Shown: positions 34,736 to 46,904, counted from the stretch's first letter. The stretch: 64,000 nucleotides of DNA from Chaetoderma sp. LZ-2023a (GCA_034401795.1 CM067370.1:51411380-51475379); one strand, 5' to 3'. Notes: generated from the sequence alone by a model not told the origin. Program-made: numbers and translations.

Positions 34736-37700
34736 ATTTTCTGAAACTCGCCTATGTATCAGAGACTAATGCTTCTATATCACCTGTGATAGTATAGTTC
34801 CCTTTTCCCCGGAATTTAATGGTGTAAATACATTGACTTCAATCTTCAATGAAAAGTGGATACGCCGGTATTCGTAGTTATACGCATTAAGCCTAATGCA
34901 ATACGGCTCGAATGGACGTATATATAAAGACTCTACATATATTACAGGAGTTCAGGTCATATACGGGCACTTAAAACGGTATTCGCCTCTGATACCGACT
35001 TACTAAGGTGGACCTTGACTCGCTGATCGGAATCAAAGTCGGAAGATTGAAGATTCGGACAATAAGTTGACTATTTCTCACTGATATTACAACAAAGTTA
35101 TTGATGAGATTACTCAAACTAATTGTAGGCCTAATGGTTAATGATAGAAATTTATTAAATACTAATAACTTTCAAGTAATGTAAGATATCCGAATGAATT
35201 AACAGGCGGTTTGAATAAGATGCCGCTATACAATACTGTATATTAATATATACAATTTACATTTATGTCGCTAAAGTCGCCAACTGAGATTTAAATAATG
35301 CAAATTAAATTCTATGTTAAAAAATTGATGAATCTACAGGAACTAAGAATAGCTAATCGAGCTTATAAACGATAACTGAATCTTAGGATCCTCTGGTAGT
35401 CGAGTAATGGCTCTGCCTAACAACGCCTTATATACAGATAGGCGGGTGACTTCTATCAACTATTAGATTTGATATTCATCCCCGTGGCTTGGTATCTAAT
35501 TAGTCGGCCATATTTCTCGAACCAAACAGATCTTACTTAAGATTTTCACACGGAGTAATATTCAGCGAAGTGATACGGTTGCATCTGGATCGATTTGGCA
35601 GATTTCGGATAGATTTATTTTGGCATCCGTGTCAACTAAGGGTGCTATAAATTCGTTTGCATTGCAATGCTGCTTGACAAGCTATTCACAAATTTCCGTC
35701 TGAACTTGTATGATTAGATTCTAACAAAGTATATTCATATTGCATAGGCCTCAGTAACTAATGGTCTTCACAAATTCAACATCCATCACAGAGTCGATCC
35801 TTGACCTGACGTGTAACATACCCAGTTACAGGTTTTGCCAGGAATCGAAATGGCCATGTGAGTCAGAATCATGTAGCGGTATCTGACATCATGAAGAAAC
35901 AGTTTAATTAACCACATTACATGTCCCAAAATGACGATCATATCTGCTGCCTAATATACCGTCTTAGATCACCGTCTTACAGGATAGTGTGGAATAAATG
36001 TGCAGCAACATCTTTCTCAAGATATACCAACATCCAATCATCAATTTCTTGCTGGTGTAATAACGAAGTCTTGTTGAATGACTGGGCCTTAAGACACAGG
36101 GTTAAATCGGTGATGTCAAACAACCAGTTTCATAACAAGCATATCAATACTGCTAGAGATAATTGATATCGATTAGGTAGGCCGTATGGCCGATTATACC
36201 CGAGTTGTAAATTTGATTCTCGTAACAAACAAGAGTGCATAGGTTGTTGCACACTGTTGAATATATAGCAACCATTTTAAAGCATATCAACAACCAAACT
36301 GTGCTAATAAATGCTTTAATACGCCATAAGTAATCCTGTCCAGCGGAATATCATTAACCTAATGGATGATGATAGATCCGACCATAGCTTGTACGTCGGT
36401 TCATCTCTATTTACAAAAAGAGCAATTAACATTACGGTATTCATACAACCTTAAGCGTGTTACCTCCCACAATAGGCATACATATCATACCAATATCGGG
36501 TTCTTGCACAATCATTGTGAAATGTACTATATAGTGGTATTTTTTACTCTAATAAATCGGTCAGCGGTTGACATTTACATGTTACTTGTGAAATAAGGCC
36601 AATTTAGGATGTGGTGGAGTACCACTATATTAGGTAAGAATACGACTATATTACGTCAGAATACCAATATATTAGGCCAGTTGTAATTTTTTATAAGTTA
36701 TAGATCAACTTGATGATGCTATGATGGCGATATGATGATGCCGACATTAATGGAATATGCATGTACGAGACGACTTTATAAGTTCATTAGATCGGACGAT
36801 CATCTGCAATGGTCCTTGTCGGGTAGCTAATCCTCGACGTCCCATTTTTACAATATATTGATGATTTATGCCGGCTGTTTAACGTGTTTAGAACATTTCC
36901 TTCCTCAATCTTTAACCAATATATGTCAGATCACTGCATGCATAGATGCCTGAAATATATTATCTCTGCTACAATATTTCGAATACATTAATTTAGATAA
37001 ATGAATTTCTCGATCTCTAAGCTAATGGCAAAATGCTGATGTATGATCGACAATAAATTGTTGATTTCTATTTGATATGATCATGATTCACCAGCCATTG
37101 ATCACGCTCAGAATCCTGAAGTCGAAAGCACAGATGCAACGTCTTTAGATGGTTGGAATTTCAAATGTATGGTATTACCTTGGTGAAGCTAATTCCAATT
37201 GACAATGCATCATACAAAAGTATCACTTATAGGTAAGATCAAAGTCACAGAGTCTGAAACGAAGAGTCAAATTTCAGATATCTTTGTGGTATTTTTCATT
37301 TTGTCAAAGCTAACTAGCAATTATGCTTCTAAATGGCGAGCTGGTAAAGTGAACGGTATGAAGAGAGTGGATGCTAAGACGCGGCCATCCCAGCCACAAC
37401 ATTTGTCTTCCTATTTAGATTCGCTATTAGCGCAGACGCTGTCTGTTCTAATGGAAACGTTAACCCTTTAAAATTTATCTTACAGACACAGTCTAATAAA
37501 CTTTGAAAAGTTAGTTAATATGCATGTTAAACGCTTTAGTCAGAATACCAGTCAATAACTGTTCATGTGTGAGCGTACACAATTAGGTCTACATTATATT
37601 ATTGTACATGTTTAACCCATTCTGATACTGTATGTACATTGGGTTATAGACTAAAAATTAGCAGCTCAATAACTGAGTCAGCCTCTTCAGTTATACACTC

Positions 37701-38525
37701 GCCATCTACATGCTAACTAATATTCATCTTGAAAACAGCATTGCTCTAATAATTCAGCAGTCCTGATCTTGTGGTAGATTATAATATTCCTTACAGCCGT
37801 CCCAGAAACATTAGCAGTTACCTGTAGCTATACAATCATCAATATCGATGTCGACCTACTGGTAATCATGGTATTAATCTTAGATCAGTATAAATTGAGC
37901 CATCCCCAAGCACGACCGTAAATCATACATAGGTATGAGTTGGACATACGTCTGGCGCAATAAGGTCATGTGCTATTAAGCGGTGCACAATCTGGTTCGA
38001 TCAGACTACTTCAAACGTGTCTTTTTGTAAGACTCTGTTTGATGGGAATAAACATAAATGTAAACTTCTTCTCAAAATCTATGTCAGATTTCACGATATT
38101 GGCAATGTGCTACTTCTAAGACAACACCTGTTCACGGAAATATCAGTCACGTACCAAACTAGGAACATGACCCCGTCCACGCCGAGATAATGTATTTCTA
38201 AGCCTTAGTACATTTAATTATTTGTCGATCAAGAAGCTAGCTGTATGATTCCCCGTCCATTCAGATAGATGTGATAATCGTCTCATATACTACACATGGA
38301 TCCATAGCCTCCTTAGTTATTACTATATGGACATACTGTATTGATAAATCGTCGGACCTTGTGCATTGTATTTTTCTATCGACGCCCAATAATATTTGCA
38401 CATATAACTATCTTATATTTGTCACCACCTATTAACGATACAAGCGTAAACTGGCAAGGTGTGCTAAACATATACATCATGGCATGCCAGGAGTCCAGGA
38501 GCAGATAGCGGAAAGACATGGTTTC
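34736..38525. other. 3.8 kb with no recognisable gene
   Basis: AT-rich, unique-looking DNA. Short open frames (35921-36166, 36366-36596, 37199-37471) show no domain, no coding periodicity I can judge by eye and no shared frame across stops. Only one small tandem repeat (36615-36680) was found. Confidence 0.5.
36615..36680. repeat. 21-bp tandem repeat, 3 units
   Basis: GAGTACCACTATATTAGGTA, then GAATACGACTATATTACGTC and GAATACCAATATATTAGGCC, each 20 of a 21-bp unit. Confidence 0.8.
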
Positions 38526-38528
38526 GTA

Positions 38529-38592
38529 GCACCCCCACTCCCCCACCCACCTACCCACCCCCACCCCCACTCCACCCCGCCCCACCCACCTT
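38529..38592. repeat. C-rich (CCCAC)n tract
   Basis: CCCCCAC, CCACCCACC and CCCACCCCCA runs. Pro-His frames here are by-products. Confidence 0.85.
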
Positions 38593-38988
38593 CTACATAC
38601 TCGCAAATCCATATTTTCCTGAACGGAGACTGTCTCAAGCAATACATTAAGCCAAGGTATCAGTCTAAGCTTTGCTTCATCTCTGAGCTACAGCTCGAAA
38701 CACAATACAACCCCTTCAGTCACCAAGACTGTGGATATTATTTAGGGGGTGGCATCATCTAAACTGTGACAAATTCGGAACGACTATCAATGACCTTTAA
38801 CATAATCTGGCATTTTGCGTAGGGAAAGAGGTTGTGTTTTGAAGTAATACTCATGTTCTGAAGTAACTGTAAATCTGTGATGGCTGGCCATGAAGAAATA
38901 GTATAATGCCTCTTCTTATGCGACCATTGAAAATGTCTGGCCATGTGGAGTTGATTTCTGGCAAAAACTAAAGCTGGTAACTTTAACA
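38593..38988. other. No recognisable feature
   Basis: No gene or repeat identified. Confidence 0.4.
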
Positions 38989-38989
38989 A

Positions 38990-39920
38990 CAAAGGAGTGA
39001 CTTTGACTTTGAGGTCTGATCAGTCAGAAAACATCAGCATTGGATCAGTTATGCGTGATATACCTTTAGTCAAGGGAAACGCTCGGAAGTGTCAGATAAC
39101 CGAGAAATCTGCATGCAAAGTTTGTGTGGGGTACCTTGGATTCGAAGTTTAATATTCATTGAACCAAAATATCTTAACCCTTTTATGACGCAGCCGGCCA
39201 AAACCGGCCTCTACAGAGGTCTTGAGGAATGCCCATTTGCAGGCCAGCTGAAGACCATGTTGGACAATTTACCACTAGAATGACTGGCTCGGTAATTCCA
39301 GTAATCAATTTTCAAAAATATTCTTCACTTGGCCTGCAAATAGACATTTAATAAGCACATACTTTGATTTTTGACAAAATGTAGTCATTGAAGGGTTAAT
39401 CAGTTTGTATCGGTCGGATCACTCCGAAACCATCACCAGTGGATCCGGCATCCGTGATATAACTTTGCTAAAGTGTTCATGAAAATCAAGGGAAAAGCCT
39501 TTGAGTATTAAATAACCGAGAAATCTGTAAAGTTTGTGTGGAGGGCCTTTGATTCAAAATTTAATATTTATTCAATCTAAGACTCTCAATCAGCTAGTAT
39601 GGGTAAAATGAGGTAATCTATACCAAAAAACGAAAACTGGTATCTGGTGACTCTACTGGGTGACCCTGACTTTGAGGTCGAATCACTCCAAAGCCCTCAA
39701 AATTGGATTCAGAATGCGTAATATACCTATGGTAAAGCTTTCAGGAATATCAAGGGAAAAGCCTAAAAGTGTCAAATGACCAGGAAATTTGCAAAGTTAA
39801 ATGGGTGGGGTGGGGTGGGGTGTTGTCTAAAACTAAACATTTCACTCAATCTAACAATCTTGTATGGGTAAAGGGAGGTAATCTATGCCAAAACTAAAAA
39901 TTGGTAATTTTGAGGCCCAA
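38990..39920. repeat. About 260-bp tandem module, three copies
   Basis: Module copies share TGACTTTGAGGTC (or TGACTTTGAGGTCGAATCAC), GCGTGATATACC / GCGTAATATACC, AAGGGAAAAGCCT, AACCGAGAAATCTG and GTATGGGTAA with GAGGTAATCTATRCC. The first copy is split by a family 2 insertion at 39178-39395. Units are roughly 20-30% diverged by eye, so the duplication is not recent. Confidence 0.75.
39178..39395 (+). mobile_element. Family 2 (TTAA/CCCTTT) MITE, reference copy
   Basis: Starts CCCTTTTATGAC and ends GTCATTGAAGGG, flanked by TTAA on both sides. Contains CCGGCCAAAACCGG and the interior GGCCTGCAAATAGACATTTA. The neighbouring tandem module has CTCAATCAG where this one reads CTTAA..TTAATCAG, giving an empty-site comparison. 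A TTAA duplication with CCC termini fits piggyBac-type MITEs. That assignment is inferred. Confidence 0.85.
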
Positions 39921-39943
39921 ATGGTACCCTTCAGATCAACAAA

Positions 39944-40260
39944 CACATTCAGGACGCAAATGGTAACATCCTGACTAAGTATGGGTGTGACCTGATCAAA
40001 ACTCTAGGTGTAGTCGCAATTCAAAATGTATCCTGAAATCCCTATTCATTCCATATGGGGCCATTTTCCATGCTTTTCGGGTCAAAGGTCAAAGGTCGCG
40101 GTCATTTTTTAGGTCGGCAGACATCTTCTGGACCCCAAGGGTAACATTCTGACCAAGTATGGTAGTGATCATCCGATCAAAATTCTAACTGTAGTCGTAC
40201 TTCAAAGATAAATATTTAAAATCCCCATACATTTCCTATAACATGTTTACCCACTCACAG
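39944..40260. repeat. About 177-bp tandem duplication
   Basis: GGTAACATCCTGACTAAGTA and GGTAACATTCTGACCAAGTA start two diverged units, both followed by GATCAAAAYTCTA and TGTAGTCG. Between them lies GGTCAAAGGTCAAAGGTCG (40080-40098), three half-sites spaced by one base. Confidence 0.7.
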
Positions 40261-40410
40261 GTGGGTAGTTCAAAAGCTTTTGGGTGACCATAACGTCTTT
40301 TGAATATCACGAAATTACAGACTAGCTAGCAGAGGTTGACCAGGTTTGGACTTGATTGGATGAAAAGTGCAGGAAGGAGTTTTGAAAACAGCTTGAAACC
40401 AGGGGATGTT

Positions 40411-41990
40411 TTGCGTTGGTTACTTACTTTGCTCGACGTAGCTGTAGCACTACAGCTTTAAAGGAGATGTGTGGCCTAAGTGGTGATAATGTAAATGGAC
40501 AACACAAAGAAGCCAATCATACACAGGTAAAACGTGATGAAATTGATGTATATACGATTCTGAAGGTAATCTGCGAGCAAATGACTGATCCATTCGAACT
40601 CGGTTATCCTTCCCTGATCAATACTGGCAGCTGTAACATTGCCACAGAAATGAATAGCGGATTAAATAATTATTGCACAAATGAAGTAGGCTTTTGATTG
40701 ACTGCGGAAATTTAAGCTTCAGAACATTAGTGCAATGCGCAAAACATTAGGAAACCAGTCGACAATGAAAATTCTATAATGGTAACCACTGACAGAGATT
40801 TAATAGACGGTTTGTAGTTGTGAAAACGTGTGATGATAACTTACCAGATATGTTCAAATACAAGCTATCAAGTGTGCCTTTCTTACTCGCATACTTGGAC
40901 GGTTCCTTGAGGAAAACTACAAAAATGACATGCTGTTTAAGATAGAAAGAGAAGCTAGTATTAAACATAAACTATCTGACAATACTGAGACGGTGGCTTG
41001 GATGATTGATGGCATGGCTATTCTTCAGATGGTGACGAAAGGTGACACAACAACATTCTGTGAATTATCCAAACCTTTGTTAGATATCGTATTGCGTCCG
41101 CTCCAAAAGGACAGTAACTGTGTGTGAATCGATGTTCTCTTTGGTAGATATGCCTGCCGGAACTCCATCAAATAATTTTGAACAGTCAAGAAGACACTGA
41201 TTGGATGGAAGATTGGAAGTAAAAATACGGGAACCGTACACTCCCATTCCAAGCCAATGGGACAAATACTTTCAGTGTAATACATGGTGTGCCATCGCCC
41301 CGGGAGTTCTGATGCCTGAGCAAGCATTGATTCCTGATGGTGGATTTGAGGATGGACAAATCGCCCGACGTATTACAAGTGAAATGCTGCAGGATATAAA
41401 TGATCTATTCTCCACTACAGATGAATATTTCACTAAACCGTCGCTCTATACCCAACAAGCTTCATCAAATTATTGTTCACGGATTGTCATAAGATGACTA
41501 AATACTGATGTGGCCGTATTGTGCATACCTCACAAATCAAATCTCCAATGTCGTGAGTTGTTGTTCAGCACGAGTGCCCGGGATAAGTCGCACTTTGTTC
41601 CTATTCACACCATTGCAAACAAGTTAGGCTCAGTGTCGTGTAACCTACTTCCGTCACTCCATATTTTGAGGAGGTGCGACTTGACTCCTGGATTAGAATG
41701 TGAAGATTACTGCATTCTGATCCCAACACGCTCCCTGGTTTGGTTGGTGTTGAAAAATCATTAGCTGCACCACCAGACGCCCATAAAGCCGTTTATCAAT
41801 TCATTGCTCGATTGTATTATCCAATGACCACATCATAAGGTGTAAACGAATTTAGGCACACACTATTCTCTCAGAAACAAGCAAGAATTGACGCCTTGCC
41901 ATCGGATTAAATATTGGCTTACCAATTGGAAACGATTGGCACGTGAAAACGGGTGACAACATGGTTCCAATTCTAATGACAAAGTCCTAA
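40411..41990 (+). pseudogene. Decayed copy of an FEN/PIN-like multicopy invertebrate ORF family
   Basis: Fragments in three frames follow one protein order. They are ILKVICEQMTDPFELGYPSL; SSVPFLLAYLDGSLRKTTK; TVAWMIDGMAILQMVTKG (about 40990-41040); VLFGRY; VKIREPYTPIPSQWDKY; GGFEDGQIARRITSEMLQDI; NTDVAVLCIPHKSNLQCREL (41498 on); VPIHTIANKLGSVSCNLLPSL; RRCDLTPGLE; VNEFRHTLFSQKQARIDALP. I recognise this order from unnamed repeated ORFs in molluscs and other invertebrates. The acidic positions (IDGMA, F-D/G-RY, D-TDV, GCD) look like FEN/XPG-type PIN nuclease motifs. Here VFDRY reads VLFGRY and TGCD reads RRCD, and stops and frameshifts are frequent. It is non-functional. The nuclease assignment is inferred. 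Confidence 0.72.
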
Positions 41991-42118
41991 TGCCAAGTGT
42001 ATTAAATCAATGTGCAAGGGAAATTATGGTGGCAGTCGTGCTGGGATGGCATGAACAGAAAGGTATGCTATGTTAATACGGACAAAATAAACATAACATC
42101 GTTGTTCCTGCATACATA

Positions 42119-42251
42119 TGTGGTGGTTGTGGTTGTGGCGGTGGATGAGGAGGAGGAGGAGGAGGAGGATGAGAAGGGGAAGGTGGTGGTGGTGGTTGCG
42201 GTGGCGGCGGCGGTGGTGGAGGTGGTGGCGGTGGTGGTGGTGGTGGTGGTG
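42119..42251 (+). repeat. (GGT)n/(GGA)n/(GGC)n compound microsatellite
   Basis: GTGGTT, GAGGAG, GGTGGT and GGCGGC units. Val/Glu runs on plus and Pro/His runs on minus are artefacts. Confidence 0.95.
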
Positions 42252-42463
42252 ACATTTAAAATGGTACAAAGAAAGATAATGGATGTATATTCTGACAGTT
42301 TAGATCACGGTTTCTAGTAATTTGATCACTTTAATGGCAGTGACATTTGCCAAATATTCAATATTCAACGGAATACGATAAAAATTCCCTCTAAATTTTA
42401 CACAAATTAAATTCACACAGGTTGCTTGAACAATCTGTAACGCGTATAATATAATATAATTAA

Positions 42464-42657
42464 CCCTTTAACATTCATATCAGCTTAAAACGGCTTCTGC
42501 AGTGGTCTTGAGAAATGTTCATTTGCAGATCAAAGGAAGACGTTAACGAAGCCAGTCATTCTAGGCGTCCTTTTCCAAAAATAATCTCTTGGGCTGCAAA
42601 TGGGCATTACCTATGGGAAAATTGAAATTTTCTTGAATAAATTCGAGGGTTAAAGGG
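42464..42657 (+). mobile_element. Family 2 (TTAA/CCCTTT) MITE copy
   Basis: TTAA then CCCTTTAACATTC on the left. TAAAGGG then TTAG on the right. Interior has AACGGCTTCTGCAGTGGTCT, AGCCAGTCATTC and GGGCTGCAAATGGGCATTAC. Confidence 0.82.
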
Positions 42658-42696
42658 TTAGTAAACATATTTCAACTGAAAGTTAGATGTACTTAA

Positions 42697-42699
<3 letters not shown>

Positions 42700-42757
<58 letters not shown>
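42700..42757. repeat. (TA)n microsatellite
   Basis: About 29 TA units. Confidence 0.97.
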
Positions 42758-42759
<2 letters not shown>

Positions 42760-44036
42760 GTGTTAGTGATTTGACCTTGTATTGAACTTCAGTATTGAAA
42801 CAATTTTTTCTTTATTTTATAGCATTCTAATCAACAAATAAAAAGAATGCTCCCTGTAAAATCAATTATTGAAACAAATGAGATTCAAAAGACGCTATTA
42901 CATGACTTACATGGTGCAGATTTCTTGGGTTCTTTTTAATGAATGGGATACTCTGCATTGTTTGCGGTATCTCAGTCCTGTGGCAATGGTCAGACTGACA
43001 CACTGCCTTAAAATACTTCTAAGATATGCCTCTTTCAGAAAGATGTGGATTTATGACTGTGTAGAGTGGATGCCACCAAATTAAAAAATAGGCTTCCTTT
43101 TTCAGATCCCCTCCTGGACTACATTCAATTAATAGATAATTTGTAACTGCTTTAGCTACAAGCTGATGCTACTCATGGCACAACCAACCTTCTGTTAATT
43201 GAGTCCGAAAAAGCTCAACAACTATATGTCTAATGTGCCTGATTGTGTATTCAGCCACTGGATTCACACTCTTCAAAATGCTAAACGCATCAATACTATA
43301 CTATATTATCAATACTTCTATGTAGATAGAAGGCGTGGCGACTTCACCATAAAGAGTGGCGCTTCGTGAAAATTCACGTTTATTTCCCCAATAGTGAGCT
43401 TTAATCTTAGCCGAGCCGTGTAATTTTCTGTCCGTTTATTGTCTTGTTTGCGTATTCTTGATTGGCGATCTACGGTCGTCTACCTTCTGTAATTCTAGCT
43501 GTATCTTTGCACATTGCTTGTATTAATGAGAAATTATGTGCATGCATTCACCTCATAAAGCCCATATTAAATATGCCTTACACAGCCTAGGGTTTTTGCT
43601 ATTAGTTAGAGTTATACTGCACATCCTTTATATCGGATATGAGATAGTCTCCACATTTTAGTCAAATCGGATTTACAAAAATGTATTTGCTCGAATTAGT
43701 GTAACCAAACAATGGTAGTAAATAGAGCGCTTCGAACCAGCAGTATTACACGAACCAGCAGTATTAAACGGGTAGTTTATTCCTATACAGAGGGCAGCTT
43801 TGTCGTCTCTCTGATACAATGCTACACCACATAAATACACGATTCGCTCGATGTAGTTGGTGGGTTATCTAACACCATTAAATGATAAGGATAGCACAGT
43901 AAAAGTGTGATAAAGGACCAACCGTTCTGTATGGTAAAAAACTTAAAGGCATGTTCGATAGACCGTCGATTTTAAAAGAATCGCAAATAATAATATTTTC
44001 ATGATAACTTATTTGCACGAGGAAACGGTTGCCTGT
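42758..44036. other. No recognisable gene
   Basis: A short duplication CGAACCAGCAGTATTA occurs twice near 43735-43770. The frame at 42869-43084 has no recognisable domain. Nothing else identified. Confidence 0.45.
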
Positions 44037-44037
44037 G

Positions 44038-44085
44038 CCCCCCCCCCCCCGACCCCACCCCACCCCTACCCCACCACCACCCGCG
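44038..44085. repeat. C-rich tract
   Basis: A run of about 13 C followed by ACCCCACC and CCACCACC units. Confidence 0.9.
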
Positions 44086-44165
44086 TGGCTAACTGACTTG
44101 TATTAGCTCAGCTGTCCTTCTGTTAAGTAAGACAAATTAGGTAAGCCTCTTTCCAGGTAAACAAC

Positions 44166-45682
44166 TTGCATTATCCCAGCTGTTTCATAATGCGCGACTT
44201 GTATTCCATCAGCTGTTTTTTGTTTTCCGGGTGACTTGCATTCAATCAGCTGTTTTCCTGGTGCGACCTGTATTCAATCAGCTGTTTTCTGGTGCATGAC
44301 CTGTATTCAATCAACTGTTTCATGGTGCGTGGCTTGTATTCAACTTACTGTTTACTGGTGCGTGACGTGTATTCAATCAGCTGATTTCATGATGCGTGAC
44401 TTGTATTCAATTAGCCGTATTCGTGGCGCGTGATGTGTATTCAATCAGCTGTTTTCTTGTGCGTGACTTGTATTCAATCAGCTGTTTTCTTGTGCGTGAC
44501 TTGTATTCAATTAGCCGTATTCATTGTGCGTGACGTGTATTCAATCAGCTGCTTTCTTGTGTGTGACTGGTTTTCAATCAGCTGTTTTCTGGTGCATGAC
44601 CTGTATTCAATCAACTGTTTCATGGTGCGTGACTTGTATTCAATCTGCTGTTTACTGGTACGTGACTTGTATTCAATCAGCTGTTTTCATAGTGCATGAA
44701 TTGCATTCAATTAGCCTTATTCATGGTGCGTGACTTGTATTCAATCAGCTGTTTTCTTGTGCGTGACTTGTATTCAATCAGCTGTTTGATGCTGCTTGAC
44801 TTGTATTCATTTAGCTGGTTACTGGTGCATGACTTGTATTCAATCAGTGGTTTTCATGGTGCGTGACTTGTATTCAATCAGCTGTTTCCTGGTGTGCGAC
44901 TTGTATTCAATCACCTGTTTTCTTGGTTGGTGACTTGTATTCAATCAAGTGTTTTCTTGGTGCGTGATTTGTATTCAATCAGCTGCTTTCTGGTGCTTGA
45001 CTTGCATTCAAACAACTGTTTACTAGTCCATGACTTGTATGCAAGCAGCTGTTTCATGGTGCGTGACTTGTATTCAATCAGCTGTTTCATGGTGCGTGAC
45101 TTGTATTCAATCAACTGTTTCATGGTGAGTGACTTGTATTCATTCAGCTGTTTTCCTGCTGCTTGTCTTGTAATCAGTAAGCTGTTTTCTAGTGCGTGAC
45201 TTGTATTCAATCAGCTGTTTCATAGTATGTGACTTGTATTCAATCAGCTGTGTACTGGTGCTGGCTTGCATTCATTCAGTTGTTTACTGGTGCGTAACTT
45301 GTATTCAATCAGCTTTTTCCCGATGCTTGACTTGTATTCAATCAGCTGTTTTCTGGTGCGTGACTTGTATTGAGTCAGCTGTTTTCATGCTACGTGACTT
45401 AAATTCCATCTGCTGTTTACTGGTGCGTGACTTGTATTCAATCAGCTGTTTTCTGATGCGTAACTTGTATTCAATCAGCTTTTTCCCGATGCTTGACTTG
45501 TATTCAATCAGCTGTTTTCTGATGCGTGGCTTGTATTCATTCAGTTGTTTACCGGTGCGTGACTTGTATTGAGTTAGCTGTTTTCATGCTGCGTGACTTA
45601 AATTCCATCTGCTGCTTCCTGGTGCGTGACTTGTATTCAATCAGCTGTTTGCTGATGCGTGACTTAAATTCCATCAACTGAT
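44166..45682 (+). repeat. 33-bp satellite array, about 46 units with higher-order periodicity
   Basis: The core ACTTGTATTCAATCAGCTG is followed by TTTTCTGGTGCGTG in most units. Blocks of variant units repeat at about 300 bp (44280 against 44580, nine units), 165 bp (45294 against 45459, five units) and 199 bp (45370 against 45569, six units), indicating unequal exchange. Because 33 is divisible by three, frames stay open on both strands and give 11-residue peptide repeats such as DLYSISCFLVR. These are by-products. Confidence 0.95.
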
Positions 45683-46294
45683 TTGCTAACTACCTTTTGT
45701 AGTATCGTTGTTTGTTAAACACACGTCACTCGTGTATCTCTCTATGTGACGCCATTTTGGACATTCTCCAATTTGATATTTGGTAAGCATAAGAAACAAA
45801 GTTACAAAGAAGTAGTACACTTTATTTGACCCGGCCTCTACGATATTCACTATACAATCGTTATATATTTCGGAAAGATGGATGACACCCACGCAAGATG
45901 GAATTTATTCAAGGGCACCGTTCAGTGTAGTGCCTTTCATTGAACCAGTTCGTTGTCTTTCATCTTCTCAGAACATTCGATTGGAATGCGAAACAAAACG
46001 GGAAGTTCCTATGATCTAGCAGATTACATGTTGATTAGTAAATCGATTACCTCACAGAACATAGCGCATGAATAATTAATAAATGATTCTATCGCACTAA
46101 AATGTTTGTTAGCCAGGGTTACTACCATGACAGCGCATACACGGCTTGATTATTCGCTTTAGATCTTTACTGGAGTGTAATGCACGCACCATATTTGTAG
46201 TGCTAATACAAGAAACACACGCTGCTTAATTAATGTTTCGATCTGATCATGATTTTGTATCCGGTTATTCTAGTAACCTGATTGTTTTATCGCT
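45683..46294. other. No recognisable feature
   Basis: No gene or repeat identified. Confidence 0.4.
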
Positions 46295-46494
46295 ATGCAC
46301 CGTAAGCGTGAACTGGCTAACATAAGAGTTGATTGGGACACGGTTCCAGAAGACCAACACAATGTCCTTGCCTCAGTTTATTTCAAGCTCTTGCTTACAC
46401 AGAACGATACAAGGATCCGATCAATTACTCGGGTACCCGAGGCTAGAATCAATATACATCACTTGTTAGCCGACGTCACACAACCACCTAACGT
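46295..46494 (+). CDS. Possible single coding exon with 5' splice site
   Basis: An ATG at 46295 opens a frame with ordinary amino-acid composition: MHRKRELANIRVDWDTVPED, then SVYFKLLLTQNDTRIRS and EARINIHHLLADVTQPPN. At 46495 the sequence reads CGTG|GTAAGT, a strong match to a eukaryotic splice donor, and the frame closes 25 nt later. I do not recognise the protein and found no partner exon. A chance frame next to family 1 copy M remains possible. Confidence 0.25.
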
Positions 46495-46545
46495 GGTAAG
46501 TCCGTCACAAAAGAAGTAAATGATCCGACAGCAGCCATCTTAATT

Positions 46546-46867
46546 GAGGAATCCAGTTTCTCAGTCAATCATATGCCGTCATAATCAACGACGTCACATG
46601 TCAGCTGACGCATACTCAATTACGTCGTGAATGAATCGATTTAGTCTGTCAGGTTGTACGAATTGTTTGTCTTTCCCATTTAATAATCGCACTGTTGAAT
46701 ATTTTGAAACTAATTTGAGTGGGTACCAACAGCACACAATCAAATTAGTTTCAAAATATTCAACAGGTTACCGGTATAGTTTTCTGGGAATTGATCTATC
46801 CTAGCGCATGAAAAGCGTGAGTGGGGTTTAGCTAGAGACCGGCGGGGCATAGCTAAAACTGGTTTCT
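46546..46867 (-). mobile_element. Family 1 hairpin MITE, copy M
   Basis: Starts GAGGAATCCAGTTTCTCAGT and ends GCATAGCTAAAACTGGTTTC. The hairpin arms are almost identical (CTGTTGAATATTTTGAAACT and complement), with a shortened tip (GAGTGGGTACCAACAGCAC). Confidence 0.85.
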
Positions 46868-46904
46868 CTATTGTATGGCTCTAGTGAACTAACACTTTAA
46901 TACA

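Noticed and set aside
35921..37471. Small proteins in the 34.7-38.5 kb region
   Set aside because: Frames are short, overlap stops in all directions and show no domain or splice context. Expected by chance in AT-rich DNA of this length.
42012..42317. Acidic/Val-rich and Pro/His-rich proteins
   Set aside because: By-product of the GGT/GGA/GGC microsatellite.
44236..45572. Repeat proteins of about 65-126 residues (DLYSISCFLVR-type)
   Set aside because: Created by the 33-bp satellite. No start context, no flanking coding sequence, and equivalent frames open on both strands.
44166..45682. CRISPR-like array
   Set aside because: Units are contiguous, there are no unique spacers, and the genome is eukaryotic.
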